A DNA stretch of 9,103 nt, taken from Deltaproteobacteria bacterium. Its GTDB lineage: Bacteria > Desulfobacterota > Binatia > UBA9968. The translations under genes were made by a program, and so were the position numbers. Under the pieces are notes generated by a model. It searched no databases, was not told where the DNA came from, and worked only from the letters and a program-made list of their open reading frames with translations. Of the stretch, positions 1-6,950 are shown piece after piece (positions within the stretch are counted from its first letter, which is position 1; the number at the start of each line of letters is the position of its first letter). Where the stretch lies: assembly GCA_023250495.1 (NCBI GenBank), contig JAHFAP010000123.1, positions 1-9,103 of the forward strand, written 5' to 3'.

Positions 1-121
1 ATCCCTATACCGAAGAGCCTGCCGAGAGCCGGTTTTCTTGTGCAGAACTTTCGCGCCTTGGCCTTCCGTGTAAGTCGATCCCGAGACCTTTGTCCCCGTC
101 GTTTAATGAAGGAGGGCTAAG

Positions 122-430
122 ATGGGCGCGAAGTTATATGTGGGGAATCTTTCCTATTCGGTCGTCGAGGCGAAGCTTGAAGAGCTTTTCGCCCAGCACG
201 GCAAGGTGGTGAGCGCCAGGGTCATCACCGACAAGTTCAGTGGCCGCTCCAAGGGCTTCGGCTTTGTCGAGATGGGCTCGGATGAGGAGGCGGAGCGCGC
301 CACAGCCGCCCTGAACGGCACCGAGTTCGAGGGTAGGAGCATCGTCGTGAGCGAGGCGCGGCCGCAGCAGCCCCGTCCGCCTCGGGGCGGAGAGGGTGGG
401 GGCGGAGGCTATGGCCGCGACCGGCGCTAG
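122..430 (+). CDS. Small RRM-domain RNA-binding protein with Gly/Arg-rich tail
   Basis: This 102-residue protein is a single RNA recognition motif with a short disordered tail. RNP2 is LYVGNL at residues 5-10 and RNP1 is KGFGFVEM at residues 44-51, which places the aromatic RNA-contacting residues Y6, F46 and F48 where the family has them. Residues 1-80 cover the whole beta-alpha-beta-beta-alpha-beta fold. The tail from about residue 81 is rich in Pro, Arg and Gly. This is the architecture of bacterial and cyanobacterial glycine-rich RNA-binding proteins, which bind single-stranded RNA and in cyanobacteria are often cold-induced; regulation here is not visible. The ATG is fixed by the strong Shine-Dalgarno AAGGAGGG at 109-116, five bases upstream. 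It stands alone on the + strand and converges on ligA. The domain assignment is near certain, but the RNA target and the physiological role are unknown. Confidence 0.95.
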   Translation: MGAKLYVGNLSYSVVEAKLEELFAQHGKVVSARVITDKFSGRSKGFGFVEMGSDEEAERATAALNGTEFEGRSIVVSEARPQQPRPPRGGEGGGGGYGRDRR

Positions 431-488
431 GGGTTGGTGATCGGCCGGCTCGCCGTGGGATGGAAGAGGCCCAGGGATGAGCCGCGAG

Positions 489-2495
489 TCAGGCGCCGAT
501 CAGTTTGAGAAACTCCTTCTCGTCGAGGAGCTTGATGCCCAACTCTTTCGCCTTGGCGAGTTTTGATCCGGGATCAGCGCCCGCAATAACATAATCGGTA
601 TTGCGGCTCACGCTCGAGGCGACGCGCCCTCCCAGAGCCTCGATCCGCTTCTGCGCCTCGCTGCGAGATATGCTCTCCAAACTCCCGGTCAGGACGAAAG
701 TGGACCCCGTGAGCTTCCCCTCTTTCTTCGGCTGTTTCCTAAAGTGGATTCTTGCCTTGAGGAGCTTGTCGATCACCCAGCGATTTTCTTTTTGAGCAAA
801 GAAGCGCGCGATGCTCTTGGCCACCTCCGGCCCGATCTCCCGCACCTCGGTGAGCTTCTCCTCAGAGGCCTCCATAATGGTGTTCAGGTCGCTCAAGTGG
901 TCGGCCAGCAGCTTGGCCGTTGCTTCCCCGACGTGGCGGACCCCGAGCGCGGTGAGAAATCGCGGCAGGGTTGAGTCCTTGCTCCGCTCCAGGGCATCCA
1001 GGAGATTCTGCGCCGACTTCTCGGCCATTCGCTCCAGGCCGGCCAGCTCCTCCTTGGTCAGGGCGTAGAGGTCCGCGATATCCTTCACCAGCCCGCGCTC
1101 GACCAGTTGGTCGATCAGCTTCTCGCCCAGCCCCTCGATGTCCATGGCGCCGCGCGATCCGAAGAATTTGAGACTCTCCTTCAGCTTGGCGGCGCACGCG
1201 AGGCCGGAGCAGCGGTAGGCGGCCTCCCCTTCTTCGCGATAGACCGTGGCGCCGCACACCGGACAGCGCTCCGGCATCTTGAACTTCCGCTCCTTGCCGC
1301 TTCGCTTTTCTTTGACGACCTCGACCACGTAGGGGATCACATCGCCGGCGCGCTCCACCACGACGGCGTCGCCGATGCGAATGTCTTTGCGCTCCACTTC
1401 ATCCATGTTGTGCAGCGAGGCGCTCTTGACCGTGACGCCGCCGACTGCGACCGGCTCGAGGCTCGCCACCGGCGTGAGCGTGCCGGTGCGCCCGACCTGG
1501 GCCTGGATGTCGAGGATGCGCGTGGTTGCCTGGCGCGGCTTGAATTTGTAGGCGACGGCCCAGCGCGGCGAACGGGCGATCTCTCCCAGGCGGTGCTGTA
1601 GCTCCAGGCTGTTGACTTTGATGACCAGACCGTCGATCTCGTACGGAAGCTGTTCGCGGCGCTGTTCCGTCTTCTCGTGCAGCGCGAAGATCTCCTGGAG
1701 GCTGTGACAGAGACCGAGGAGCGGGACCGGTTTCAGCCCCCATTCTTTCAGCGCCTGGAGGAAGTCGGCGTGCGCGGCGAAGCCGGCGCCGGTGATTTCT
1801 CCCATCCCGTGACAGAAGATGTCCAGCGGGCGCTTCGCCGTCGTGGTCGAGTCGAGCTGTTTGAGCGAGCCGGCGGCGGCGTTGCGCGGGTTGGCGAAGA
1901 CCGGCTCGCCCGCTTCCTCCCGTTCGCGGTTGAGCTTCTGAAACGCCGCGCGCGGGAGAAAGACTTCTCCCCGCACTTCCAAGCGGCCCGGCGCGCGTCG
2001 CTTCGGGCGGTGGAGGCTGAGCGGGACGGACCGGATGGTTTTCAGGTTCAGCGTGATATCTTCCCCGTCGATTCCGTCCCCACGCGTGGAGCCAACCGTG
2101 AGCCGTCCCTGCTGGTAGACCAGCTCCACAGCCACCCCGTCGATCTTTGGCTCCACCACGTATTCGATGGGCTGAGCGGTCTTGAGGAAGCGCTGGATCC
2201 TCTCCTCAAACTCCTCCATCTCTTCGCGATCGTTGGCGTTGTTGAGCGACAGCATCGGCAGGGTGTGGCGCACGGTGGCGAATTTCTCCAACGGCGGCGC
2301 GCCCACTCTTTGCGTGGGCGAATCAGCAGAGGCGAGGTCGGGATACTTCTTCTCCAGTTCAACCAATCTGCGGAACAGGCGATCGTACTCGGCGTCGCTG
2401 ACGAGCGGATCATCGAGCACGTAATACTGACGGTTGTGCTTCTCGATCTCCTGACGGAGATGAAGGATCTCTTTCTTGATCTGTTCCTTGGTCAT
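489..2495 (-). CDS. ligA: NAD+-dependent DNA ligase LigA
   Basis: LigA seals nicks in duplex DNA during replication and repair, using NAD+ as the AMP donor. With the start at 2495 the protein has 668 residues, the usual family size. Domains in order are: the N-terminal Ia domain that binds the NMN half of NAD+ (with Y-x-x-x-D features, about 1-70); the adenylation domain with catalytic motif KIDG at residues 117-120, K117 being the lysine that is adenylylated; the OB fold; a four-cysteine zinc finger spaced C-x2-C-x14-C-x4-C beginning CPVCG; helix-hairpin-helix repeats; and a C-terminal BRCT domain over roughly the last 75 residues. An in-frame GTG at 2531 would add 12 residues, but these are encoded by the neighbouring heptamer repeat and do not resemble LigA, so I chose the ATG giving MTKEQ. 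No Shine-Dalgarno precedes that ATG, which is unusual in this window. The gene is transcribed away from the TPR lipoprotein gene. Confidence 0.98.
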   Translation of the reverse strand: MTKEQIKKEILHLRQEIEKHNRQYYVLDDPLVSDAEYDRLFRRLVELEKKYPDLASADSPTQRVGAPPLEKFATVRHTLPMLSLNNANDREEMEEFEERIQRFLKTAQPIEYVVEPKIDGVAVELVYQQGRLTVGSTRGDGIDGEDITLNLKTIRSVPLSLHRPKRRAPGRLEVRGEVFLPRAAFQKLNREREEAGEPVFANPRNAAAGSLKQLDSTTTAKRPLDIFCHGMGEITGAGFAAHADFLQALKEWGLKPVPLLGLCHSLQEIFALHEKTEQRREQLPYEIDGLVIKVNSLELQHRLGEIARSPRWAVAYKFKPRQATTRILDIQAQVGRTGTLTPVASLEPVAVGGVTVKSASLHNMDEVERKDIRIGDAVVVERAGDVIPYVVEVVKEKRSGKERKFKMPERCPVCGATVYREEGEAAYRCSGLACAAKLKESLKFFGSRGAMDIEGLGEKLIDQLVERGLVKDIADLYALTKEELAGLERMAEKSAQNLLDALERSKDSTLPRFLTALGVRHVGEATAKLLADHLSDLNTIMEASEEKLTEVREIGPEVAKSIARFFAQKENRWVIDKLLKARIHFRKQPKKEGKLTGSTFVLTGSLESISRSEAQKRIEALGGRVASSVSRNTDYVIAGADPGSKLAKAKELGIKLLDEKEFLKLIGA

Positions 2496-2502
2496 GGGAA
2501 AT

Positions 2503-2588
2503 GTAGCTGTCAGCTGAGAAGCTATCAGCACTCAGCTAAAAGATTCAAGCTGAATGCTGAGAGCTGATGGCCGATAGCTGAGAGCTAC
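2503..2588. repeat. 86-bp imperfect palindrome made of degenerate heptamer repeats
   Basis: This element fills most of the gap between the divergent ligA and TPR genes. The right arm reads as six in-phase 7-mers from 2548 to 2589: AGCTGAA, TGCTGAG, AGCTGAT, GGCCGAT, AGCTGAG, AGCTACT. The left arm (2504-2538) reads as five in-phase 7-mers in the opposite orientation, including TCAGCAC and TCAGCTA. The arms pair as an outer stem of 2503-2515 with 2576-2588 (12 of 13 pairs) and an inner stem of 2520-2537 with 2548-2565 (16 of 18 pairs). The loop is ten bases (2538-2547), with an asymmetric internal loop between the stems. The termini are perfect inverted GTAGCT/AGCTAC. No flanking target duplication is evident and no U-tract follows either stem, so it is not a standard terminator. 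It may be a dispersed repeat or short non-autonomous element, or a structured leader; its function is unknown. Confidence 0.85.
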
Positions 2589-2629
2589 TTTAGATTGACC
2601 CCTCTGTGGCAGTATGTTAACTAATTTTT

Positions 2630-4375
2630 ATGGTGAGAATCTCCATTTTCGGAGCTCTTTCTCTAGCCGTCTTGGCCGCCTGTGCCCCTTCGGCACCCCA
2701 GCTCCAGGAACCGCCCAAAGAGCTTGTCTGGGAGCCTGAGCCTCCTTTTCGCCGGGAACAGAAGGTTGAGGTTCCACCGGAGGCCAACGCCATGGCCCAT
2801 TTCGCCGCGGGACAGATACTGTTGGGAGAGGGGGAATTCGGGCAGGCGCTGGCGGAATATGAGGCCGCAGCTTCAGCCGATCCGTCCAATGCGTTCCTGC
2901 GATTCCGTTTGGCCACGCTCTACCTGCGCAAGGGTGACCTGAAAATGGCCCTGAAACAGGCCGAAGAGGCGTCCCGTCTGGCGCCTGACTGGGTCGATAG
3001 CCGTCTGCTTCTGGCGGGGCTGTACTCTTCTATGGGAGAAGACGCCAAGGGGCTGCGGGAGTATGAAGAGGCGCTGCGCATCGATCCGGAGAACCAGGAG
3101 GCCCTGCTCTATCTGGGGGCGCTGGAGCTCAAGCTCGGCGATCACGAGAAGGCGACGCAGAGCCTCAATAAACTCCTCGCCTTAAATTCCAGCTCCGTGT
3201 TGGCGCACTACTATCTCGGCAGGGTCAAGGCCAAGGGCCAGCTTTACCTGGCAGCCGAGGAGAGCTACCGCAAGGCGCTGGAGCTCAATCCCAAATCCGA
3301 GGCGGTGCTGATGGACCTGGCTCTGGTCTATGAGTTCCAGGGGAAGACGGAGGAGGCGACTCAGACCTATCAAAAGATCCTCCAACTCGATCCCAAAAAT
3401 GTCTGGGCGACCAAGAGACTGGGCGACCTGTACGTAGGACAGAACAAGCTCGACGAGGCCCTCAAGCAGTTCCAGACGCTCGAGGGGGTTGAGGCCGATC
3501 CCCGCGAGGCGCGAACAAAAATCGGCCTCATCTATTTTGAGCGAGGGGATTTTGAGCGCGCCGTCACCGAATTCAACCTGGTGCTGGCTTCCGATCCGGA
3601 GAACGACCGCGTTCGCTACTACCTCGGCTCGACCTATTCAGAGATGAAAGCCGCGGATCGGGCCCTGGAGGAGTTCTTGCGGATTCCGGAAAAAAGCGAA
3701 TACTTCGCCGACGCCCGCCTTCAGCTCGCCTACCTCTACGACCAGCGCAACGAGCTCCCCAAGGCGATCGAGGCGGTCCAGCAGGCGCTGCGGAAAAAGC
3801 AGGACCAGAAGGAGATCTTGAACCTGCTGGCCTCTCTGTACCGCAAGGCCAAGGACTACCCCAAGGCGATTGAGACGCTGGAGAAGGTGGTCGTCTTGGA
3901 TCCTAAGAGCGATCAGGCCCATTTTCAGCTCGGTGCGACGTACGACGAGAGCAAGAACAGAGAGAAGATGATCGAGCAGATGAAAATCGCCATCGAGCTG
4001 AACCCGCAGAATGCCGCGGCCCTGAACTACCTCGGTTACACCTGGGCCGAGATGGGCGCGCGCTTGGATGAGGCCGAGAGTCTGATTCTCAGGGCGCTCA
4101 AGGTCGAGCCCAACGAGGGGGCTTACATCGACAGCCTGGGATGGGTTTATTACCAGAAAGGGGATTATCAGCGGGCGGTGCAGGAGCTGGAGCGGGCGGC
4201 GGAGATGATCAATGACGACCCTACCATCGTCGAGCATCTCGGCGACGCCTATGAGAAGGTCGGTAAGGTGGACAAAGCTCTGCAACGCTACCGCGACGTC
4301 CTGAAGAGATCGAAAGAAGAAGAGCAGATCCAGCGGGTTCGGGGAAAGATCAAACTTTTGGAGCGAAGAATTTGA
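2630..4375 (+). CDS. TPR-repeat lipoprotein (about 15 tetratricopeptide repeats)
   Basis: This is a 581-residue exported lipoprotein made almost entirely of tetratricopeptide repeats, which act as protein-protein interaction scaffolds. The N terminus has a short signal peptide (M1 to about A17) ending in the lipobox LAAC at 15-18, so C18 is the likely lipidated residue. A proline-rich linker runs to about residue 52. From about 54 to 563 there are roughly 15 units of about 34 residues, with repeated features such as ALELNP, LQLDPKN, YLG and YxxxG-x-xxxA. The C-terminal block around residues 466-545, with LNYLGYTWAEMG and YIDSLGWVYYQKGDY, is typical of a widespread bacterial TPR lipoprotein family. 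A stop codon at 2618-2620, in frame just upstream, rules out a longer form. No Shine-Dalgarno lies before the ATG. It overlaps the next gene, a LolB-like lipoprotein, by four bases, which suggests an envelope role. The binding partner is not identifiable from sequence. Confidence 0.93.
   Translation: MVRISIFGALSLAVLAACAPSAPQLQEPPKELVWEPEPPFRREQKVEVPPEANAMAHFAAGQILLGEGEFGQALAEYEAAASADPSNAFLRFRLATLYLRKGDLKMALKQAEEASRLAPDWVDSRLLLAGLYSSMGEDAKGLREYEEALRIDPENQEALLYLGALELKLGDHEKATQSLNKLLALNSSSVLAHYYLGRVKAKGQLYLAAEESYRKALELNPKSEAVLMDLALVYEFQGKTEEATQTYQKILQLDPKNVWATKRLGDLYVGQNKLDEALKQFQTLEGVEADPREARTKIGLIYFERGDFERAVTEFNLVLASDPENDRVRYYLGSTYSEMKAADRALEEFLRIPEKSEYFADARLQLAYLYDQRNELPKAIEAVQQALRKKQDQKEILNLLASLYRKAKDYPKAIETLEKVVVLDPKSDQAHFQLGATYDESKNREKMIEQMKIAIELNPQNAAALNYLGYTWAEMGARLDEAESLILRALKVEPNEGAYIDSLGWVYYQKGDYQRAVQELERAAEMINDDPTIVEHLGDAYEKVGKVDKALQRYRDVLKRSKEEEQIQRVRGKIKLLERRI
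4360..4363 (+). promoter_or_regulatory. Shine-Dalgarno that decides a TTG start
   Basis: GGAG lies eight bases before the TTG at 4372-4374, inside the last codons of the TPR gene. It supports this TTG as the start of the LolB-like lipoprotein. The start overlaps the TPR stop codon as TTGA (4372-4375), an arrangement that suits translational coupling. No downstream ATG or GTG keeps the signal peptide complete. Confidence 0.65.
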
Positions 4376-5199
4376 CCTCGCCGCGCCGTGAGGGAAAGGA
4401 TGCTTGGCTGCCAGGCTTTAGGTATCTGATCCTCACGGGAGCATTGGCGGTGCTTTGGAGCTGTGCTTGGCTGACGCGTCAAGCCTCGCCGCCCGAGAGT
4501 CTTCCGGAGGAACACCGCGCTACCCAGGAGTTGGTTCAAACTCTCGTCCAGAGGAGTGGTGAGCTTCGATCTCTACGTGCTTTGGCCAGCGTTTATTACT
4601 CCGGGTCAGACGGCAAGGGAGGGTTCCAGGAGGTCATTTTAGTTCACCGGCCGGACCGGCTGCGCCTGGAAACGCTTTCTCCCATGGGAGCTATCCTGAT
4701 CGTGACGGCAGACGCGGACGAGATGGCAGGATTCCATCCGCGCGAGGGACTCTTCTACCGCGGCAGGAGCTCCCGGCAGAACCTCTACCGTTACACCCAG
4801 ATCCCCCTGGGGCTTGGAGAATTGACCTCCGTTCTGATGGGGCTGCCGCCGCTTCCGACTCAGGGCCCATGGGACAGCGACGGCCGCTCGATCATTCGAG
4901 ACCTGGGCGGCGGCTGGAAGGAAGCGATCAGCTTCCATCCAACTCTGTGGTTGCCCACCAAGTGGCAGCGGTCGAATCCGGAGGGAAGAGTCGAGCTCAG
5001 CGCCCAGTTCAGCGATTTTTCCTCCACGCCTGCCGGACTTTTTCCACTGAAGATAGTTCTTCAGGCTCCGCTCCAGCAAAGACGGTTAGAGATTAGCTAC
5101 CAGTATCCTGAGCTTAACGTGGATCTTTCGCCTGTCCTGTTCGTCCAGCAGAAGCCCGAAAATGCGCGAGAACTGCCGCTGGACTCGCTGGGAGGGTGA
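4372..5199 (+). CDS. LolB/DUF4292-like lipoprotein
   Basis: This is a 275-residue putative lipoprotein. After a basic N terminus, a hydrophobic stretch (about 18-29) leads to LWSC at 28-31, making C31 the probable lipidation site. Tryptophan at the -2 position makes the lipobox atypical. The mature part fits the LolA/LolB-like beta-sheet fold, particularly the DUF4292 type: a segment of hydrophobic and charged strands around 62-132 including HRPDRLRLETLSPMG, then ADEMAGFHPREGLFYRG. LolB proteins receive lipoproteins from LolA and insert them in the outer membrane, but this family is divergent and a true LolB role is not shown. The start is TTG, chosen because it has a well-placed GGAG and because no later start keeps the signal sequence. 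It overlaps the TPR gene by four bases and ends three bases before the solute-binding protein start. Assignment to the fold is from recognised patterns, not a computed profile match. Confidence 0.72.
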   Translation: MTSPRREGKDAWLPGFRYLILTGALAVLWSCAWLTRQASPPESLPEEHRATQELVQTLVQRSGELRSLRALASVYYSGSDGKGGFQEVILVHRPDRLRLETLSPMGAILIVTADADEMAGFHPREGLFYRGRSSRQNLYRYTQIPLGLGELTSVLMGLPPLPTQGPWDSDGRSIIRDLGGGWKEAISFHPTLWLPTKWQRSNPEGRVELSAQFSDFSSTPAGLFPLKIVLQAPLQQRRLEISYQYPELNVDLSPVLFVQQKPENARELPLDSLGG

Positions 5200-5202
5200 T
5201 CC

Positions 5203-6939
5203 GTGAGATTCACGAGCATTTTTGCGGCGGTTGTCTTTTCAGCGCTGTTCGCGCTGCCCGGCGATGTGTACAGTCAATCGGCGGAAAAACCGGTCACCGG
5301 CGACTGGCTGCTCTTTCACAGTCTGAGCGACCCCGAGCAGCTCAATCCCCTCACGAGCAACGACGCGGCGGCGAGCGAGGTTCTCGGGTATATCTTCGAG
5401 AGCCTTCTTACGCTCGACCCGCGCACTCTGGAGCTCAAGCCGATGATTGCCGAGTCGCGGCCAACGATCTCGAAGGACAAACTGATCTATACTTTTAAGA
5501 TTCGTCGGGATGTTCATTTCCAGGACGGTCGGCCGGTCACCGGAGAAGATGTCCTGTTCAGCATCAAGGCGATCAAGTGTCCCCTGGTCGATGCTCCCTT
5601 TCTCCGCGTCTACTACAACTCGGTGGTGGACGCGCAGCTCCTCGATCCCTACACCATCCGATTCGTGACTAAGGAGCCTTATTTCCTCAATGAGAGTGTT
5701 CTCGGAGAAATCTCTGTCCTGCCCCGCCATTACTACGATCCGGACAATCTCCTCAAGAACGTCGGCGTGCGCGACCTGCTCCAGGATCCTTCCCGGCTCG
5801 CCGACAACGTGAAGCGGTTTGCGGAAGGTTTCAACAAAAGCTACAGCCGCAACCCGATGGGCAGCGGACCCTATAGGTTCGGCGGATGGAAGACCGGCCA
5901 GGAGGTAGAGCTGGTGCGTGATCCGAACTACTGGGGCCAAGGAAAGGCGGGCATCGACCAGCCGCACCTCGACCGCTTCAGGTTCCGCATCATCAATGAC
6001 CTGGACGCGGCTCTCGTTCGGTTGAAGAGCGGCGAGCTCGACGCGATGGAATTAACGCCGATCCAGCACGTGCGCGGAACGAGCAGTGAGAGGTTTAAGA
6101 GTCAGTTTCAGAAACTCGAATACTACAGCCCGAGCTATTCCTACATCGGCTGGAACAACTCCAGTCAAATTTTCAGCGACAAGCGCGTGCGACAGGCGAT
6201 GACCTACTTCACCAACCGGCAGCAAATGGCCAAAACCATACTCTTTGGGTTGGGGCAGGTCATCGACGGGCCGATTTACTTTTTCCGCCCCGAATACGAC
6301 AAAGGGCTCTACAGCTATCCCTACGATCCGAAAAAGGCCCTGGCGCTTCTTCAGGAAGCCGGCTGGCGCGACTCGGATGGCGACGGCGTGGTGGACAAGG
6401 TCATCGACGGCAAAAGAGTCCCCTTACGCTTCGAGATCAAGTTTAACTCTGGCAATACCGTGCGCAAGAGCGTCGCGCTTACGCTTCAAGACGAGCTGAA
6501 AAAGCACGGCATCGCGGCCACGGTTCGTGAGCTGGATTGGACGATTTTTCTCGACGACGTGAAGAACCACAAGTTCGACGCCGTCATCCTGGGCTGGTCC
6601 ATGCCGATCAGAGAGCCGGACGAGTTCCAGGTGTGGCACTCCTCGCAGGCGGCCAATAAAGGGTCGAACCATATCAGCTACAAGAATGGCCGCGTGGATA
6701 AGATCCTGGAGGATTACCGCCGCGAATTCGATGCCAAGAAGCGAATCGAACTCTACCGCGAGTTTCAGCGGATTCTCAACGACGAGCAGCCTTATACGTT
6801 TCTATTTGCCCGCAAGTCGGTGGCTGCAGTGCAGAGACGCTTTCGCGGCGTAGAGGTTCTGCCGGGAGGGATTCGCCCGCTGGAGTGGTGGGCTCCGCCT
6901 TCCGCGCAGAAATATAGCTCTAGAGTTACAGCCAACTAA
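5203..6939 (+). CDS. Periplasmic peptide-binding protein (family 5 solute-binding protein)
   Basis: This 578-residue protein is the periplasmic ligand-binding part of a peptide or nickel-type ABC importer. It has a Sec signal peptide with R2, a hydrophobic core (about I6-L18) and a plausible cleavage after VYS (22-24). The family-5 signature is seen at residues 83-113, running from AESRPTISKDK through YTFKIRRDVHFQDGRPVT. Other family features are the LNPL motif near 47-50, the GSGPYRF segment, a DxDxDGxxD calcium-type loop at 390-398, and the DPKKALALLQEAGW segment before it. The length is usual for the family. The start is GTG at 5203, with GGAGG at 5191-5195 seven bases upstream and only three bases after the previous stop. 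The two permease genes follow immediately. The substrate is unknown; oligopeptide is the default inference from the YejB/YejE-like permeases, but other family-5 substrates such as nickel, sugars or glutathione remain possible. Confidence 0.93.
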   Translation: MRFTSIFAAVVFSALFALPGDVYSQSAEKPVTGDWLLFHSLSDPEQLNPLTSNDAAASEVLGYIFESLLTLDPRTLELKPMIAESRPTISKDKLIYTFKIRRDVHFQDGRPVTGEDVLFSIKAIKCPLVDAPFLRVYYNSVVDAQLLDPYTIRFVTKEPYFLNESVLGEISVLPRHYYDPDNLLKNVGVRDLLQDPSRLADNVKRFAEGFNKSYSRNPMGSGPYRFGGWKTGQEVELVRDPNYWGQGKAGIDQPHLDRFRFRIINDLDAALVRLKSGELDAMELTPIQHVRGTSSERFKSQFQKLEYYSPSYSYIGWNNSSQIFSDKRVRQAMTYFTNRQQMAKTILFGLGQVIDGPIYFFRPEYDKGLYSYPYDPKKALALLQEAGWRDSDGDGVVDKVIDGKRVPLRFEIKFNSGNTVRKSVALTLQDELKKHGIAATVRELDWTIFLDDVKNHKFDAVILGWSMPIREPDEFQVWHSSQAANKGSNHISYKNGRVDKILEDYRREFDAKKRIELYREFQRILNDEQPYTFLFARKSVAAVQRRFRGVEVLPGGIRPLEWWAPPSAQKYSSRVTAN

Positions 6940-6950
6940 CGCGGCCAAGG

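Noticed and set aside
1..120. An open frame from base 1 to a stop at 118-120 as the end of an upstream gene.
   Set aside because: The 39-codon translation is Arg- and Pro-rich with no recognisable feature, and the strong ribosome site lies inside it. It is more likely the leader of the RRM gene.
431..488. A bidirectional terminator between the convergent RRM and ligA genes.
   Set aside because: The gap is GC-rich with only a very short possible stem around CGGCTCGCCG and no T-tract on either strand.
2496..2531. Longer ligA start at GTG 2531, adding 12 residues (MLIASQLTATFP).
   Set aside because: The extra codons fall inside the heptamer palindrome, have no ribosome site, and do not resemble the LigA N terminus, which begins naturally at MTKEQ.
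1677..2567. A 296-codon open frame on the + strand opposite ligA.
   Set aside because: It lies antisense within ligA, shows no recognisable domain, and runs on into the repeat; high GC content makes long antisense frames common. The same reasoning removes the 164-codon frame at 1107-1601.
2595..2623. TTGACC (2595-2600) as a -35 element for the TPR operon.
   Set aside because: With a 16-18 base spacer only poor -10 matches are found (for example TTAACT at 2617-2622), and they would start transcription almost at the ATG. Leaderless transcription is conceivable but unsupported.
3638..4285. A 215-codon open frame antisense to the TPR gene.
   Set aside because: Its leucine- and valine-rich, repetitive translation is the mirror of the TPR codons; there is no domain or start signal.
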